A stretch of 39,488 bases of DNA from Clostridiales bacterium (GTDB lineage Bacteria > Bacillota > Clostridia > Oscillospirales > Oscillospiraceae), in contig DYBL01000008.1 of the NCBI GenBank assembly GCA_019418625.1, positions 1 to 39,488 on the forward strand. Direction: 5' to 3'. Below, one piece after another: positions 8,412 through 15,888 of the stretch (within the stretch, counting starts at the first letter, position 1; each line of letters starts with the position of its first letter). The translations under genes were made by a program, and so were the position numbers. The notes under the pieces are model-generated. The model saw only the letters and a program-made list of their open reading frames with translations, did no database searches and had not been told where the DNA came from.

Positions 8412-8441
8412 TTGACAGAAAGAACCTGCGTTGCCTATAAT
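8412..8441 (+). promoter_or_regulatory. Sigma-A promoter of the second metabolic operon
   Basis: TTGACA and TATAAT, both perfect consensus hexamers, are separated by 18 bases. Transcription would start near 8448, giving a leader of about 40 bases to the dehydrogenase gene. This is the best-matching promoter in the window. Confidence 0.88.
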
Positions 8442-8489
8442 ACTATTATCCTACAATACCACGATAAAGCAAGGCGGTGAGGGCACACG

Positions 8490-9413
8490 ATGAAAACCGT
8501 TGTAATTGCGGGAGCAGGGACCATGGGCGCTTCGCTGGCCCAGGTATACAGCCGGGCGGGATGGAACACCGTCCTTTACAATCGAAGCGAAAAAGGCCTT
8601 GAGCGGGCGGAAAGACTGATTGCCCTGAATCAGGATACGATGATCCGGGAAGGGCTGCTTACCGAGGAGGATGCCCGCCAAATGAGCCGCTGCCTTTCCA
8701 TGACCACGGAGAAAGCGGCGTTTGCCCAGGCGGATTTGGTGGTGGAAAACATCAAGGAAGATATGGAGGTCAAAAAGGAATTTTGGGAAGAGACCTCGAG
8801 GATGACCAAGGAGTCGGCGCTGCTGGCCACCAATACGTCTGGCTTGTCCATTACGGAAATTGCCCGGGCCGTGTGGAAGCCGCAGCGGTTCATGGGGCAG
8901 CATTGGCTGAATCCGCCCCATTTGCTGCCGCTGTGTGAGATTGTCATCGGCCAGCAGACCAGCTGGGAAAACGCACAGAGCATGCGGGCGCTGCTGAAGG
9001 AGATGGGCAAGCAGCCGGTGGTGGTGAAGGATATTCGGGGCTTCATTATCAACCGGATCCAGTTTGCCCTTCTCAGGGAGGCGCTCTACATCGTGGAGAG
9101 CGGCGCGGCCTCTTTTGAAGACGTGGACATGGTGCTCAAAGCGGGCATGGGCCTGCGGTATGCGGTGCTGGGGCCCTTTGGCGTTGCGGATTTTGGCGGT
9201 CTGGATGTGTTTGACCATATCAATCAATACTTGAACGCGGATTTGTGTGACGCAAAGACGGGTGATAAGCTGCTGCGGAAATTGGTCGAACACGGACGGC
9301 TTGGAGTGAAGTCCGGCGCTGGGTTCTACGATTACAGCGGCAGCAAAGCGGAGCAGGCGATTCGCAACCGGGATCAGATGTACATTGAGCTGGCCAGAGT
9401 TCTGTATTTTTGA
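8490..9413 (+). CDS. 3-hydroxyacyl-CoA dehydrogenase family enzyme, probably a free beta-hydroxy acid dehydrogenase
   Basis: A 307-residue NAD-dependent dehydrogenase. The N-terminal Rossmann motif GAGTMG (residues 8-13) is followed by DLVVENIKED and NTSGLSITEIA. The catalytic-His region reads GQHWLNPPHLLPLCE (H138, NPPH 141-144, E150), and the C-terminal helical domain runs from about 185. Classical CoA-ester enzymes usually have HFFNPVP here; NPPHLIPLVE-like versions are typical of L-carnitine dehydrogenase and L-gulonate dehydrogenase relatives (family knowledge from memory). A free beta-hydroxy acid substrate is therefore favoured, and its beta-keto product could feed the BKACE enzyme of the same operon. 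AAGGCGGTGAGGG precedes the start. Confidence 0.85.
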   Translation: MKTVVIAGAGTMGASLAQVYSRAGWNTVLYNRSEKGLERAERLIALNQDTMIREGLLTEEDARQMSRCLSMTTEKAAFAQADLVVENIKEDMEVKKEFWEETSRMTKESALLATNTSGLSITEIARAVWKPQRFMGQHWLNPPHLLPLCEIVIGQQTSWENAQSMRALLKEMGKQPVVVKDIRGFIINRIQFALLREALYIVESGAASFEDVDMVLKAGMGLRYAVLGPFGVADFGGLDVFDHINQYLNADLCDAKTGDKLLRKLVEHGRLGVKSGAGFYDYSGSKAEQAIRNRDQMYIELARVLYF

Positions 9414-9433
9414 AATGAGCGGAGGAGTTGGCG

Positions 9434-11101
9434 ATGAGAAGCGACGCGATGAAAAAAGGACTGGAGAGACTTCCGCATAGAGCGCTGTTCCGGGCACTGG
9501 GGCTGACCGATGAGGAGCTTGCCAGGCCCATGATCGGGGTCGTCAATGCCCAAAACGAGATTATCCCGGGGCACATGCATCTGGATACCGTTGCCGAGGC
9601 GGTAAAAGCCGGGATCCGGATGGGCGGAGGGACTCCGGTGGAGTTCCCCGCAATTGGTGTTTGCGACGGCATCGCCATGAACCATGAAGGCATGTTCTAT
9701 TCGCTGCCGAGCCGGGAGCACATTGCCGATTCCATAGAAATCATGGCAAAGGCGCATCCGTTTGACGGGCTGGTGTTCATTCCCAACTGCGACAAGATCG
9801 TGCCCGGCATGCTGATGGCAGCCCTTCGGCTGAATATTCCGGCCATCTTTTGCAGCGGCGGCCCCATGCTGCCGGGCAGAACAGACGCAGGCCGGATCGC
9901 ACTGACGGACGCTTTTGAGGCCCCTGCGGCGGTAAAGGCAGGCAGAATGACGGAGGACATGGCCCATGAGATCGAGGACCGCGCCTGTCCTGGCTGCGGT
10001 TCCTGCGCCGGCATGTTTACCGCCAACTCCATGAACTGCATGACGGAGCTGCTGGGAATGGCGCTGCCGGGGAACGGGACGATCCCGGCGGTCGAGAGCC
10101 GGCGGATCCTGCTTGCCAAGCACACGGGCATGAAGATCATGGAGCTGGTGGACCGGAACATCACCCCCAGAGAGATCGTGACGGAGCGGTCCATCCATAA
10201 TGGCCTCATCGCAGATATGGCCCTGGGCTGCTCCACCAATACCATGCTGCACCTGCCTGCGATCGCCCACGAGGCCGGCCTGGAATTTGATCTCAAGCGT
10301 GTGAATGACATCAGCGACCGGGTCCCCCACCTGGTCAAGCTCAACCCTGCGGGAAAGCACTGCCTGGTGGATCTGGACGATGCCGGCGGCCTGGGGGCGG
10401 TGATGAAGCGGCTGGACCAGCTGGGCCTCATTGACCCGTCTGCAAGGACGGTGGAGGGAAGCTGGAAAGAACGGATCGCGGCGGCCAGGATCCTGGACGA
10501 GGACGTGATCCGGGACCGAGAACATGCGTATTCCCAGACGGGGGGGCTGGCGGTCCTGTTTGGAAATCTTGCCCCCGACGGCGCCGTGGTGAAAAAGGGA
10601 GCGGTTTTGCCGGAGATGATGGTGCATACGGGAAGCGCCCGGTGCTTTGACAGTGAGGAGGCGTGCTGCCAGGGCCTGTATGCCGGGGAGATCTCCCCGG
10701 GAGACGTGGTGGTCATCCGGTATGAGGGCCCAAAGGGCGGGCCCGGGATGCGGGAAATGCTTTCCCCCACAGCCGCGTTGGCCGGACTGGGACTGGATAC
10801 CAGCTGCGCGCTGGTGACGGACGGCAGATTTTCCGGCGTCAGCCGCGGCGCTTCCATCGGACATGTATCTCCCGAAGCGGCAGCGGGCGGCCTGCTGGCC
10901 TATGTGCGCGATGGAGATCCGATTTCTATCGATATCCCGGGGCACAAAATAGAACTGCTGGTCCCGGAGGAAGAGATCGCGGCCCGCAGAGCGGCGCGGC
11001 CTCCTCAGCCGCCCAGACAGGTGAGCGGGTATCTGAAGCGGTATCGCGCCATGGTCACTTCTGCAAGTCAGGGCGCGATACTGGACGAGAGCGTGCTGTA
11101 A
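9434..11101 (+). CDS. Dihydroxy-acid dehydratase / IlvD-Edd family dehydratase
   Basis: A 555-residue protein of normal IlvD length. Visible motifs are NEIIPGHMHL (residues 41-50), GVCDGIAMNHEGM, IPNCDKIVPGM (C119, D120, K121), CPGCGSCAGMFTANSMNCM (C191) and ALVTDGRFSGVSRG. In [2Fe-2S] enzymes a cysteine stands in the first motif; here it is Gly-His, as in oxygen-sensitive E. coli-type enzymes, suggesting the labile cluster form. The family removes water from 2,3-dihydroxy or aldonic acids to give 2-keto acids. No other branched-chain amino acid gene lies nearby, so a catabolic sugar-acid or hydroxy-acid role is plausible. GGAGGAG supports the ATG start; a TTG two codons upstream is adjacent to it. 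Confidence 0.88.
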   Translation: MRSDAMKKGLERLPHRALFRALGLTDEELARPMIGVVNAQNEIIPGHMHLDTVAEAVKAGIRMGGGTPVEFPAIGVCDGIAMNHEGMFYSLPSREHIADSIEIMAKAHPFDGLVFIPNCDKIVPGMLMAALRLNIPAIFCSGGPMLPGRTDAGRIALTDAFEAPAAVKAGRMTEDMAHEIEDRACPGCGSCAGMFTANSMNCMTELLGMALPGNGTIPAVESRRILLAKHTGMKIMELVDRNITPREIVTERSIHNGLIADMALGCSTNTMLHLPAIAHEAGLEFDLKRVNDISDRVPHLVKLNPAGKHCLVDLDDAGGLGAVMKRLDQLGLIDPSARTVEGSWKERIAAARILDEDVIRDREHAYSQTGGLAVLFGNLAPDGAVVKKGAVLPEMMVHTGSARCFDSEEACCQGLYAGEISPGDVVVIRYEGPKGGPGMREMLSPTAALAGLGLDTSCALVTDGRFSGVSRGASIGHVSPEAAAGGLLAYVRDGDPISIDIPGHKIELLVPEEEIAARRAARPPQPPRQVSGYLKRYRAMVTSASQGAILDESVL

Positions 11102-11123
11102 GCGGGCAAGGGGGACAAAAGAA

Positions 11124-11687
11124 ATGAAGCATGATGAACAGGCACTGCATGCTGCGGCGGTGAACACGGTTGCGGCATTGATGGCGGCAGCGGCCAAGAC
11201 CGCGCCCAAGTCCTGCGGCGCAGATACATTGGAGACGGTCGTCCTGGACGGCGCGGATAAGGAGAACTTGGCGGATATCATGTGCGAACTGGCCCGGGAG
11301 ACCGGCATGGATTTTTACCGCCGGGATGCTGAGAATGTTCGCAGATCCCAGTGCGTGGTAGTGATCGGGGCGATCGCGTCCTATATGTCCACAGCGCACT
11401 GCGGGCTGTGCGGTATGGGAAACTGCGGAAATGCCATGCGGAACAATGCGACCTGCGCATTTTCCGGGATCAATCTCGGGATCGCGCTGGGATCTGCGGT
11501 AGGGATCGCGGCAGCGCATCATATTGACAACCGGATCATGTTCAGCGTGGGAAAAGCGGCACAGAGAAAGAAGGTGTTTGAAAGAAAGGTCACGATGGCT
11601 TTTGGGATTCCACTGTCCAGCACCGCGAAAAATATTTTTTATGACCGAAACTCCACATCCATTGCAAAACCAAAGTTTGTTGACTAG
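11124..11687 (+). CDS. DUF2148 ferredoxin-domain protein
   Basis: A 187-residue protein resembling the DUF2148 'ferredoxin domain-containing' family. A cysteine cluster, CGLCGMGNCGNAMRNNATC (about residues 93-111), probably binds an Fe-S cluster; the N-terminal segment AAVNTVAALMAAAAKTAPKS and the later GINLGIALGSAVGIAAAHHID fit the family. Its function is unknown. It could supply electrons to, or help assemble the cluster of, the dehydratase encoded just upstream (inference). It ends the first block of this operon; a palindrome and a new binding-protein gene follow. Confidence 0.78.
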   Translation: MKHDEQALHAAAVNTVAALMAAAAKTAPKSCGADTLETVVLDGADKENLADIMCELARETGMDFYRRDAENVRRSQCVVVIGAIASYMSTAHCGLCGMGNCGNAMRNNATCAFSGINLGIALGSAVGIAAAHHIDNRIMFSVGKAAQRKKVFERKVTMAFGIPLSSTAKNIFYDRNSTSIAKPKFVD

Positions 11688-11732
11688 CTGTAATTGAACT
11701 GGATTCGCCCGACACAAACCGTAAGGACCATT

Positions 11733-11755
11733 TAGAAACAAAGGATTTGTTTCTA
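11733..11755. repeat. Perfect 10-bp inverted repeat before the second TRAP system
   Basis: TAGAAACAAA and TTTGTTTCTA are exact reverse complements around GGA, 31 bases before the DctP start. The compact symmetric form suits an operator for a dimeric regulator such as the FadR-type protein encoded at 18438. An AT-rich hairpin acting on the transcript is the alternative. Confidence 0.5.
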
Positions 11756-11785
11756 TTTGTATTTTGACAATTGGAGGAAAGAGAA

Positions 11786-12811
11786 ATGAAAAAGCGTGTG
11801 TTATCTTTTGTGCTGGCTCTTGGAATGTGCGTGGGATTGGCTGCCTGCGGGCAGAAGGAAGCGGACGGCGCAGGGGAGGAAGGCGTTGCTTCGGGTGAGA
11901 AGATCACGGTGAGAATTGCCACGCAGCATCCGGATGACTATCCGTCTTCCCAGGCGATGATGAAGCTCGCGGAAGATCTGGAGGAGCGAAGCGGCGGCGT
12001 TCTGGAGTGCGATGTGTACACCAACAATGCCCTGGGCGGAGAACTGGATATCCTGGACCAGGCCCGGACCGGGACCGTGGAGATCATCTACTGCTCTCCC
12101 ACGGCAGCTACGATGAACCCGAAGATCAACGTATTTGACCTGCCGTTCCTGTTTGAGAACTACGAGCAGGTGGAAAAGGTAGTCTCCAACGAGGAACTGA
12201 TGGACGAGATCCTGGGCGAGTTTGTCAACTACGGGATCCGCCCCATGGCCGCGTATGAAAACGGCCTGCGCGTGATCTCCACCAACAAGAAGATCGAAAG
12301 CCTGGCAGACCTGAAGGGACTGAAGATGCGTGTCCCGCAGGCGCCGATCTCCATTGCGATCTTCAATGCACTGGGATGCAACGCCACGCCCATCGCCTTC
12401 AACGAGCTGTATTCCGCGCTGCAGCAGAAGGTGGTGGATGGCCAGGAAAACGGCTATCCCACTTTTTCCACCAACCGTTATTACGAGGTGCAGGACTACA
12501 TCGCGGAGACCTATCACATGTGGAGCATCAATGAGCTGTTTGTCTCTGAGGTGTTCTGGCAGAAGCTGACGCCCGAGCTGCAGGAGATCGTGGAAACCGC
12601 ATGCAAGGAGTCCGGCGTCTATCAGAGAACGCTGTATCGCGAGATGCAGGATGCGTGCAAGCAGGAGGCTGTGGATAACGGCGTGGAGATCACTTATCCC
12701 GACATGGAAGAGTGGAAGACGGCCACGGAAAGCGTGTACGAGGACTTCTATGCCGAGTATGAGTGGGGCGAGGAGCTGGTGCAGAAAATTTTGGACTGCG
12801 CAAACAGCTGA
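11786..12811 (+). CDS. dctP: TRAP transporter substrate-binding lipoprotein (DctP family), second system
   Basis: A 341-residue solute-binding lipoprotein. The signal peptide MKKRVLSFVLALGMCVGLAAC ends in lipobox LAAC. Typical DctP segments are IATQHPDDYPSSQAMMKLAEDL, DLPFLFENYEQVEKV, DLKGLKMRVPQAPI with the carboxylate-contacting Arg, and NELYSALQQKVVDGQENG. It is closer to the classical DctP/SiaP pattern than the binding protein at 408, so the two importers probably take different acids. GGAGG lies before the ATG; an upstream TTG overlaps the ribosome site and is rejected. A 13-bp hairpin separates it from DctQ. Confidence 0.94.
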   Translation: MKKRVLSFVLALGMCVGLAACGQKEADGAGEEGVASGEKITVRIATQHPDDYPSSQAMMKLAEDLEERSGGVLECDVYTNNALGGELDILDQARTGTVEIIYCSPTAATMNPKINVFDLPFLFENYEQVEKVVSNEELMDEILGEFVNYGIRPMAAYENGLRVISTNKKIESLADLKGLKMRVPQAPISIAIFNALGCNATPIAFNELYSALQQKVVDGQENGYPTFSTNRYYEVQDYIAETYHMWSINELFVSEVFWQKLTPELQEIVETACKESGVYQRTLYREMQDACKQEAVDNGVEITYPDMEEWKTATESVYEDFYAEYEWGEELVQKILDCANS

Positions 12812-12843
12812 CAAAACGAAGGGCTGTTGCGGCGTGTATAGCA

Positions 12844-12888
12844 GCTGCCTCCAAAGCGGGAAAAAAGGACCCTGACTTTGGAGGCAGC
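12844..12888 (+). other. Intercistronic stem-loop after dctP (second TRAP system)
   Basis: GCTGCCTCCAAAG pairs perfectly with CTTTGGAGGCAGC (13 bp, 19-base loop). No T-tract follows. It occupies the same place, between binding-protein and DctQ genes, as the unrelated hairpin in the first TRAP operon. Confidence 0.75.
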
Positions 12889-12950
12889 CACCCTCCATAG
12901 GCGTGACTTTTTCGCAAGCGGTACACCAACGGAAGTGGAGAATAAATGTT

Positions 12951-13508
12951 ATGAAAGCTGTTGAAAAAATCATAGATGTCATCTTCAAAGCCGTGGAATG
13001 GGTAATCGCATTCCTGGTGGGGCTGATGACTGCGCTTGTGTTTTTGCAGATCGTAAACAGAACGATCCTGAACGTTTCCCTCACATGGAGCGAGGAGATC
13101 GTGAATTATTCCATGATCTGGATCGCGATGCTTGGCGCCTGCGTGCTGGTCAGAAACAATGGACATATGGCCATTGATAATTTTATCAAGGCGCTGAAAG
13201 GACCGCTGAGAAAGGTGATCATGGCGGTTTCCGTGCTGCTGCAGGTAGCCTTTGTCATTGTCATGCTCTTGGGGATCATTGAATTCTTCCCGGTGGCGGC
13301 AAAGCAGTTTTCTCCTGTCCTGCGGCTGGATATGGCTGCGATCTATTCCATTTTCTTCATCAGCGGCATTTTGATGCTGCTGGCTCTGGTGGATTACTGG
13401 GTCATTCACAGAGGAAAGATCGCGGCGTATTCCGAAGAAGATGAGCTGCTCAAGAAAGTGCAGGAAGAAGAGCGTGACACCGATGCGGGAGGAAAGGAGA
13501 TGATCTGA
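12951..13508 (+). CDS. dctQ: TRAP transporter small membrane subunit (DctQ family), second system
   Basis: A 185-residue protein with four predicted membrane helices (about 15-38, 52-70, 86-110 and 125-145). LTWSEEIVNYSMIWIAMLGACVLVRNNGHM is the DctQ signature region, split here only by description: LTWSEEIVNY near residue 43 and the His-Met after RNNG. The hydrophilic tail (about 150-185) is rich in Glu and Lys and longer than in the first DctQ. The ATG is ten bases after a GGAG; another ATG five bases earlier is out of frame. The stop overlaps the DctM start in TGATG, so translation is coupled. Confidence 0.9.
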   Translation: MKAVEKIIDVIFKAVEWVIAFLVGLMTALVFLQIVNRTILNVSLTWSEEIVNYSMIWIAMLGACVLVRNNGHMAIDNFIKALKGPLRKVIMAVSVLLQVAFVIVMLLGIIEFFPVAAKQFSPVLRLDMAAIYSIFFISGILMLLALVDYWVIHRGKIAAYSEEDELLKKVQEEERDTDAGGKEMI

Positions 13509-14791
13509 TGGCTCTGGTGGTATTTGTCGTTTCCCTGTTTGGAATGTTGTTTTTGGGCGTTCCCATTTTCATGAGCATCGGAGCGTCGGGCCTGATCCTG
13601 TATGCCTACGGAATGGGCGATATGGAGCCGATCCTCCTGGTGCAGCGCATGTTCAGCGGCTTGAACAGCTTTACGCTGCTGGCCATTCCGCTGTTTATGC
13701 TGGCCGGAGAGATCATGAACCGCGGCGCGCTGTCCAAAAAGATGGTACGCTTTGCAAACTGCCTGCTGGGGTGGGTGCATGGCGGCCTGGGATTCACCGT
13801 GGCGATCTCCTGCATGTTTATCGCGGCCATTTTGGGCTCTGCCTCTGCCGCAGCCGCCATGATCGGCGCCATCATGATCCCGGAAATGGTGAACCGCGGG
13901 TATTCCAAGGATTTTACCTGTGCGCTCACAGCGGCCGCGGGCTCCATCGGGCCCATCATACCGCCCAGTATCCCCATGATCATTTACGGCGTCATCGCCA
14001 ACGTCTCCATTGTAGAGCTGTTTTCCGCGGGCTATGTTCCCGGTATCCTGATGGGAGTGATGTTTATGATCTACTCCTATTTCTTCGCCCGGAAGCATGG
14101 GTATCCGGCGGAACCAAAGCCCACGCCCAAGGAGGTATGGACGGCCTTCAAAGTGGCGGCGCCCACGCTGCTGCTCCCCATTTTGATCATGGGAACCATC
14201 CTGACCGGCATTTGCACACCGACGGAATCCGCGGTTTTGGCAGTGGTCTATGCGCTGTTCCTCAGCTGTGTGGTGTATCGTACCCTGCCTCTGCGAGAGC
14301 TGAAGGAGACATTTGTAAACAGCGCGAAGTCCGCGGCCATGGTGTTGGTCGTGATCGCCACGGCCAGCCTGCTGTCCTGGGCCGTTACCGTAATGAATAT
14401 CCCGCAGATGATGGCGGACTTCGTGTACTCCATCACGGATTCTCCGGCTGTGTTCCTGGTGATCGTGAATGTCCTTCTGGTCATTGCGGGAATGTTCCTG
14501 GATGCGGGGTCTGCCATTATGATCCTGTCGCCGGTCCTGCTGCCCATCGCACTGAGCTTGCAGATCGACCCGCTGGCATTCGGCATTATCATGGTGGTGA
14601 ACCTGTCCATCGGCGTGCTGACGCCGCCGGTTGGATTGAACCTGTACGTGGTGTCGTCCCTGTCCAATCTGGACATCATGCGGGTGGCAAAGGCGTGCAT
14701 GCCGTTTATTTTGATGATTTTTGCCATGCTGATCGTATGTTCCTTCTTCCCCCAGATCCTGACGTTCCTGCCGGAGCTTCTCTATGGATGA
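13508..14791 (+). CDS. dctM: TRAP transporter large permease subunit (DctM family), second system
   Basis: A 427-residue polytopic protein with about 12 hydrophobic segments. DctM marks are GVPIFMSIGASG, MLAGEIMNRGALS, AAILGSASAAAAMIGAIM, GPIIPPSIPMIIYG, and the C-terminal counterpart LTPPVGLNLYVVSS. Its start overlaps the DctQ stop. Together with the two genes upstream it makes a second complete TRAP importer in this window. A BKACE gene follows about 100 bases later, linking the imported compound to beta-keto acid cleavage. Confidence 0.94.
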   Translation: MALVVFVVSLFGMLFLGVPIFMSIGASGLILYAYGMGDMEPILLVQRMFSGLNSFTLLAIPLFMLAGEIMNRGALSKKMVRFANCLLGWVHGGLGFTVAISCMFIAAILGSASAAAAMIGAIMIPEMVNRGYSKDFTCALTAAAGSIGPIIPPSIPMIIYGVIANVSIVELFSAGYVPGILMGVMFMIYSYFFARKHGYPAEPKPTPKEVWTAFKVAAPTLLLPILIMGTILTGICTPTESAVLAVVYALFLSCVVYRTLPLRELKETFVNSAKSAAMVLVVIATASLLSWAVTVMNIPQMMADFVYSITDSPAVFLVIVNVLLVIAGMFLDAGSAIMILSPVLLPIALSLQIDPLAFGIIMVVNLSIGVLTPPVGLNLYVVSSLSNLDIMRVAKACMPFILMIFAMLIVCSFFPQILTFLPELLYG

Positions 14792-14889
14792 TGCGTGCCG
14801 GAGGCAAGCGGGGGGCAGACGAGCTTTTTGCATGGAGAAACAGGAAAAAAGGCGCGAGCCTTATCTCATCATGAAAGGACTGATCTGGA

Positions 14890-15822
14890 GTGGGCAAACC
14901 CAAAAAAGTAATTATCTCGGCGGCGATTACCGGGGCCATTCATACGCCGTCCATGTCGCCGTATTTTCCTGCAAGCCCGGAGCAGATCTCTCAGCAGGCC
15001 ATTGACGCGGCAAAGGCGGGCGCTGCGGTGGTACATATCCATGCCCGCCGGGATGACGGAATGCCGGTTGGAGATTTCAATACGTTCCGGCAGATCCTGT
15101 CGGAGGTGAAGCGCGGATCGGACGCGGTCATCGGCATCACCACCGGCGGAGCAAACGGAATGAGCACGGAGGAGCGGTTTTCCGTCATTGAGGAATTCCA
15201 GCCGGAAATGGCCTCTGCCAACAGCGGCTCCATGAATTTTTGCTACCACAAGCTGGCAAAGGGCATCGATCAGCCGCTGCATGATTGGGAGCTTCCGTAT
15301 ATCACAAGGACCTATGACAATGTCTTTAAAAACACCTTTAAGGACATGGAGTATTGTATCCGTACCATGAATCGGTGCGGAACACTGCCGGAATACGAGG
15401 TCTTTGACTATGGCCAGCTGAGCAACCTGGCATACTTCAAAAAGGAGGGCATCATTACCCAGCCCATCTATATCCAGTTCGTTCCGGGCGTCATGGGCGG
15501 GTTCCCCATGAGCGGGGAGTCCATGCTGTTTATGATCGACCAGGCGAAAAAGATCCTGGGCGGTGATGTACAGTATAGTACGGTGGCGGGCGGCCGGAGA
15601 ATGTTCCGGTTCGCGACGATGATGGCCATCCAGGGCGGCAACGTCCGCGTCGGCATGGAGGATGGGTTGTATATCAAGTCCAACGGCGAGCTGGCCACCA
15701 GCAACGCCCAGCAAGTGGAAAAGATCCGCAGGATTTTGGAGTCTTTGGATTACGAGATCGCAACGCCCCAGGAGGCAAGAGAGATGCTGCATCTCAAGGG
15801 CAAGGATCAAGTCAACTTCTAA
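14890..15822 (+). CDS. Beta-keto acid cleavage enzyme (BKACE, former DUF849)
   Basis: A 310-residue TIM-barrel enzyme of the 3-keto-5-aminohexanoate cleavage family. The zinc-binding HIHAR motif is at residues 49-53, the TTGG stretch at 84-87, and VRVGMEDGLYI near 252-262 supplies the conserved Glu-Asp. Family members condense a beta-keto acid with acetyl-CoA, releasing acetoacetate and a shorter acyl-CoA; known substrates include 3-keto-5-aminohexanoate and dehydrocarnitine. The substrate here is unknown. The start is GTG after AAAGGA. A beta-hydroxy acid dehydrogenase earlier in the operon could make its substrate. Confidence 0.9.
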   Translation: MGKPKKVIISAAITGAIHTPSMSPYFPASPEQISQQAIDAAKAGAAVVHIHARRDDGMPVGDFNTFRQILSEVKRGSDAVIGITTGGANGMSTEERFSVIEEFQPEMASANSGSMNFCYHKLAKGIDQPLHDWELPYITRTYDNVFKNTFKDMEYCIRTMNRCGTLPEYEVFDYGQLSNLAYFKKEGIITQPIYIQFVPGVMGGFPMSGESMLFMIDQAKKILGGDVQYSTVAGGRRMFRFATMMAIQGGNVRVGMEDGLYIKSNGELATSNAQQVEKIRRILESLDYEIATPQEAREMLHLKGKDQVNF

Positions 15823-15888
15823 AAGAACGCATAAGGCGTCGAACCAGATGCAGACTGAAGAAATATATAATGAAAAGGAGCATGCGTG

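Noticed and set aside
8490..9413. Assigning the dehydrogenase to butyrate-type 3-hydroxybutyryl-CoA metabolism
   Set aside because: No thiolase, crotonase or acyl-CoA dehydrogenase is near, and the catalytic-His region differs from the usual CoA-ester form.
9374..11308. Minus-strand 644-codon frame opposite the IlvD-type gene
   Set aside because: Shadow of a gene with complete IlvD motifs; no start signal or recognisable domain.
13406..14833. Minus-strand 475-codon frame opposite the second DctM
   Set aside because: Same antisense effect; low-complexity His/Gln/Gly-rich translation.
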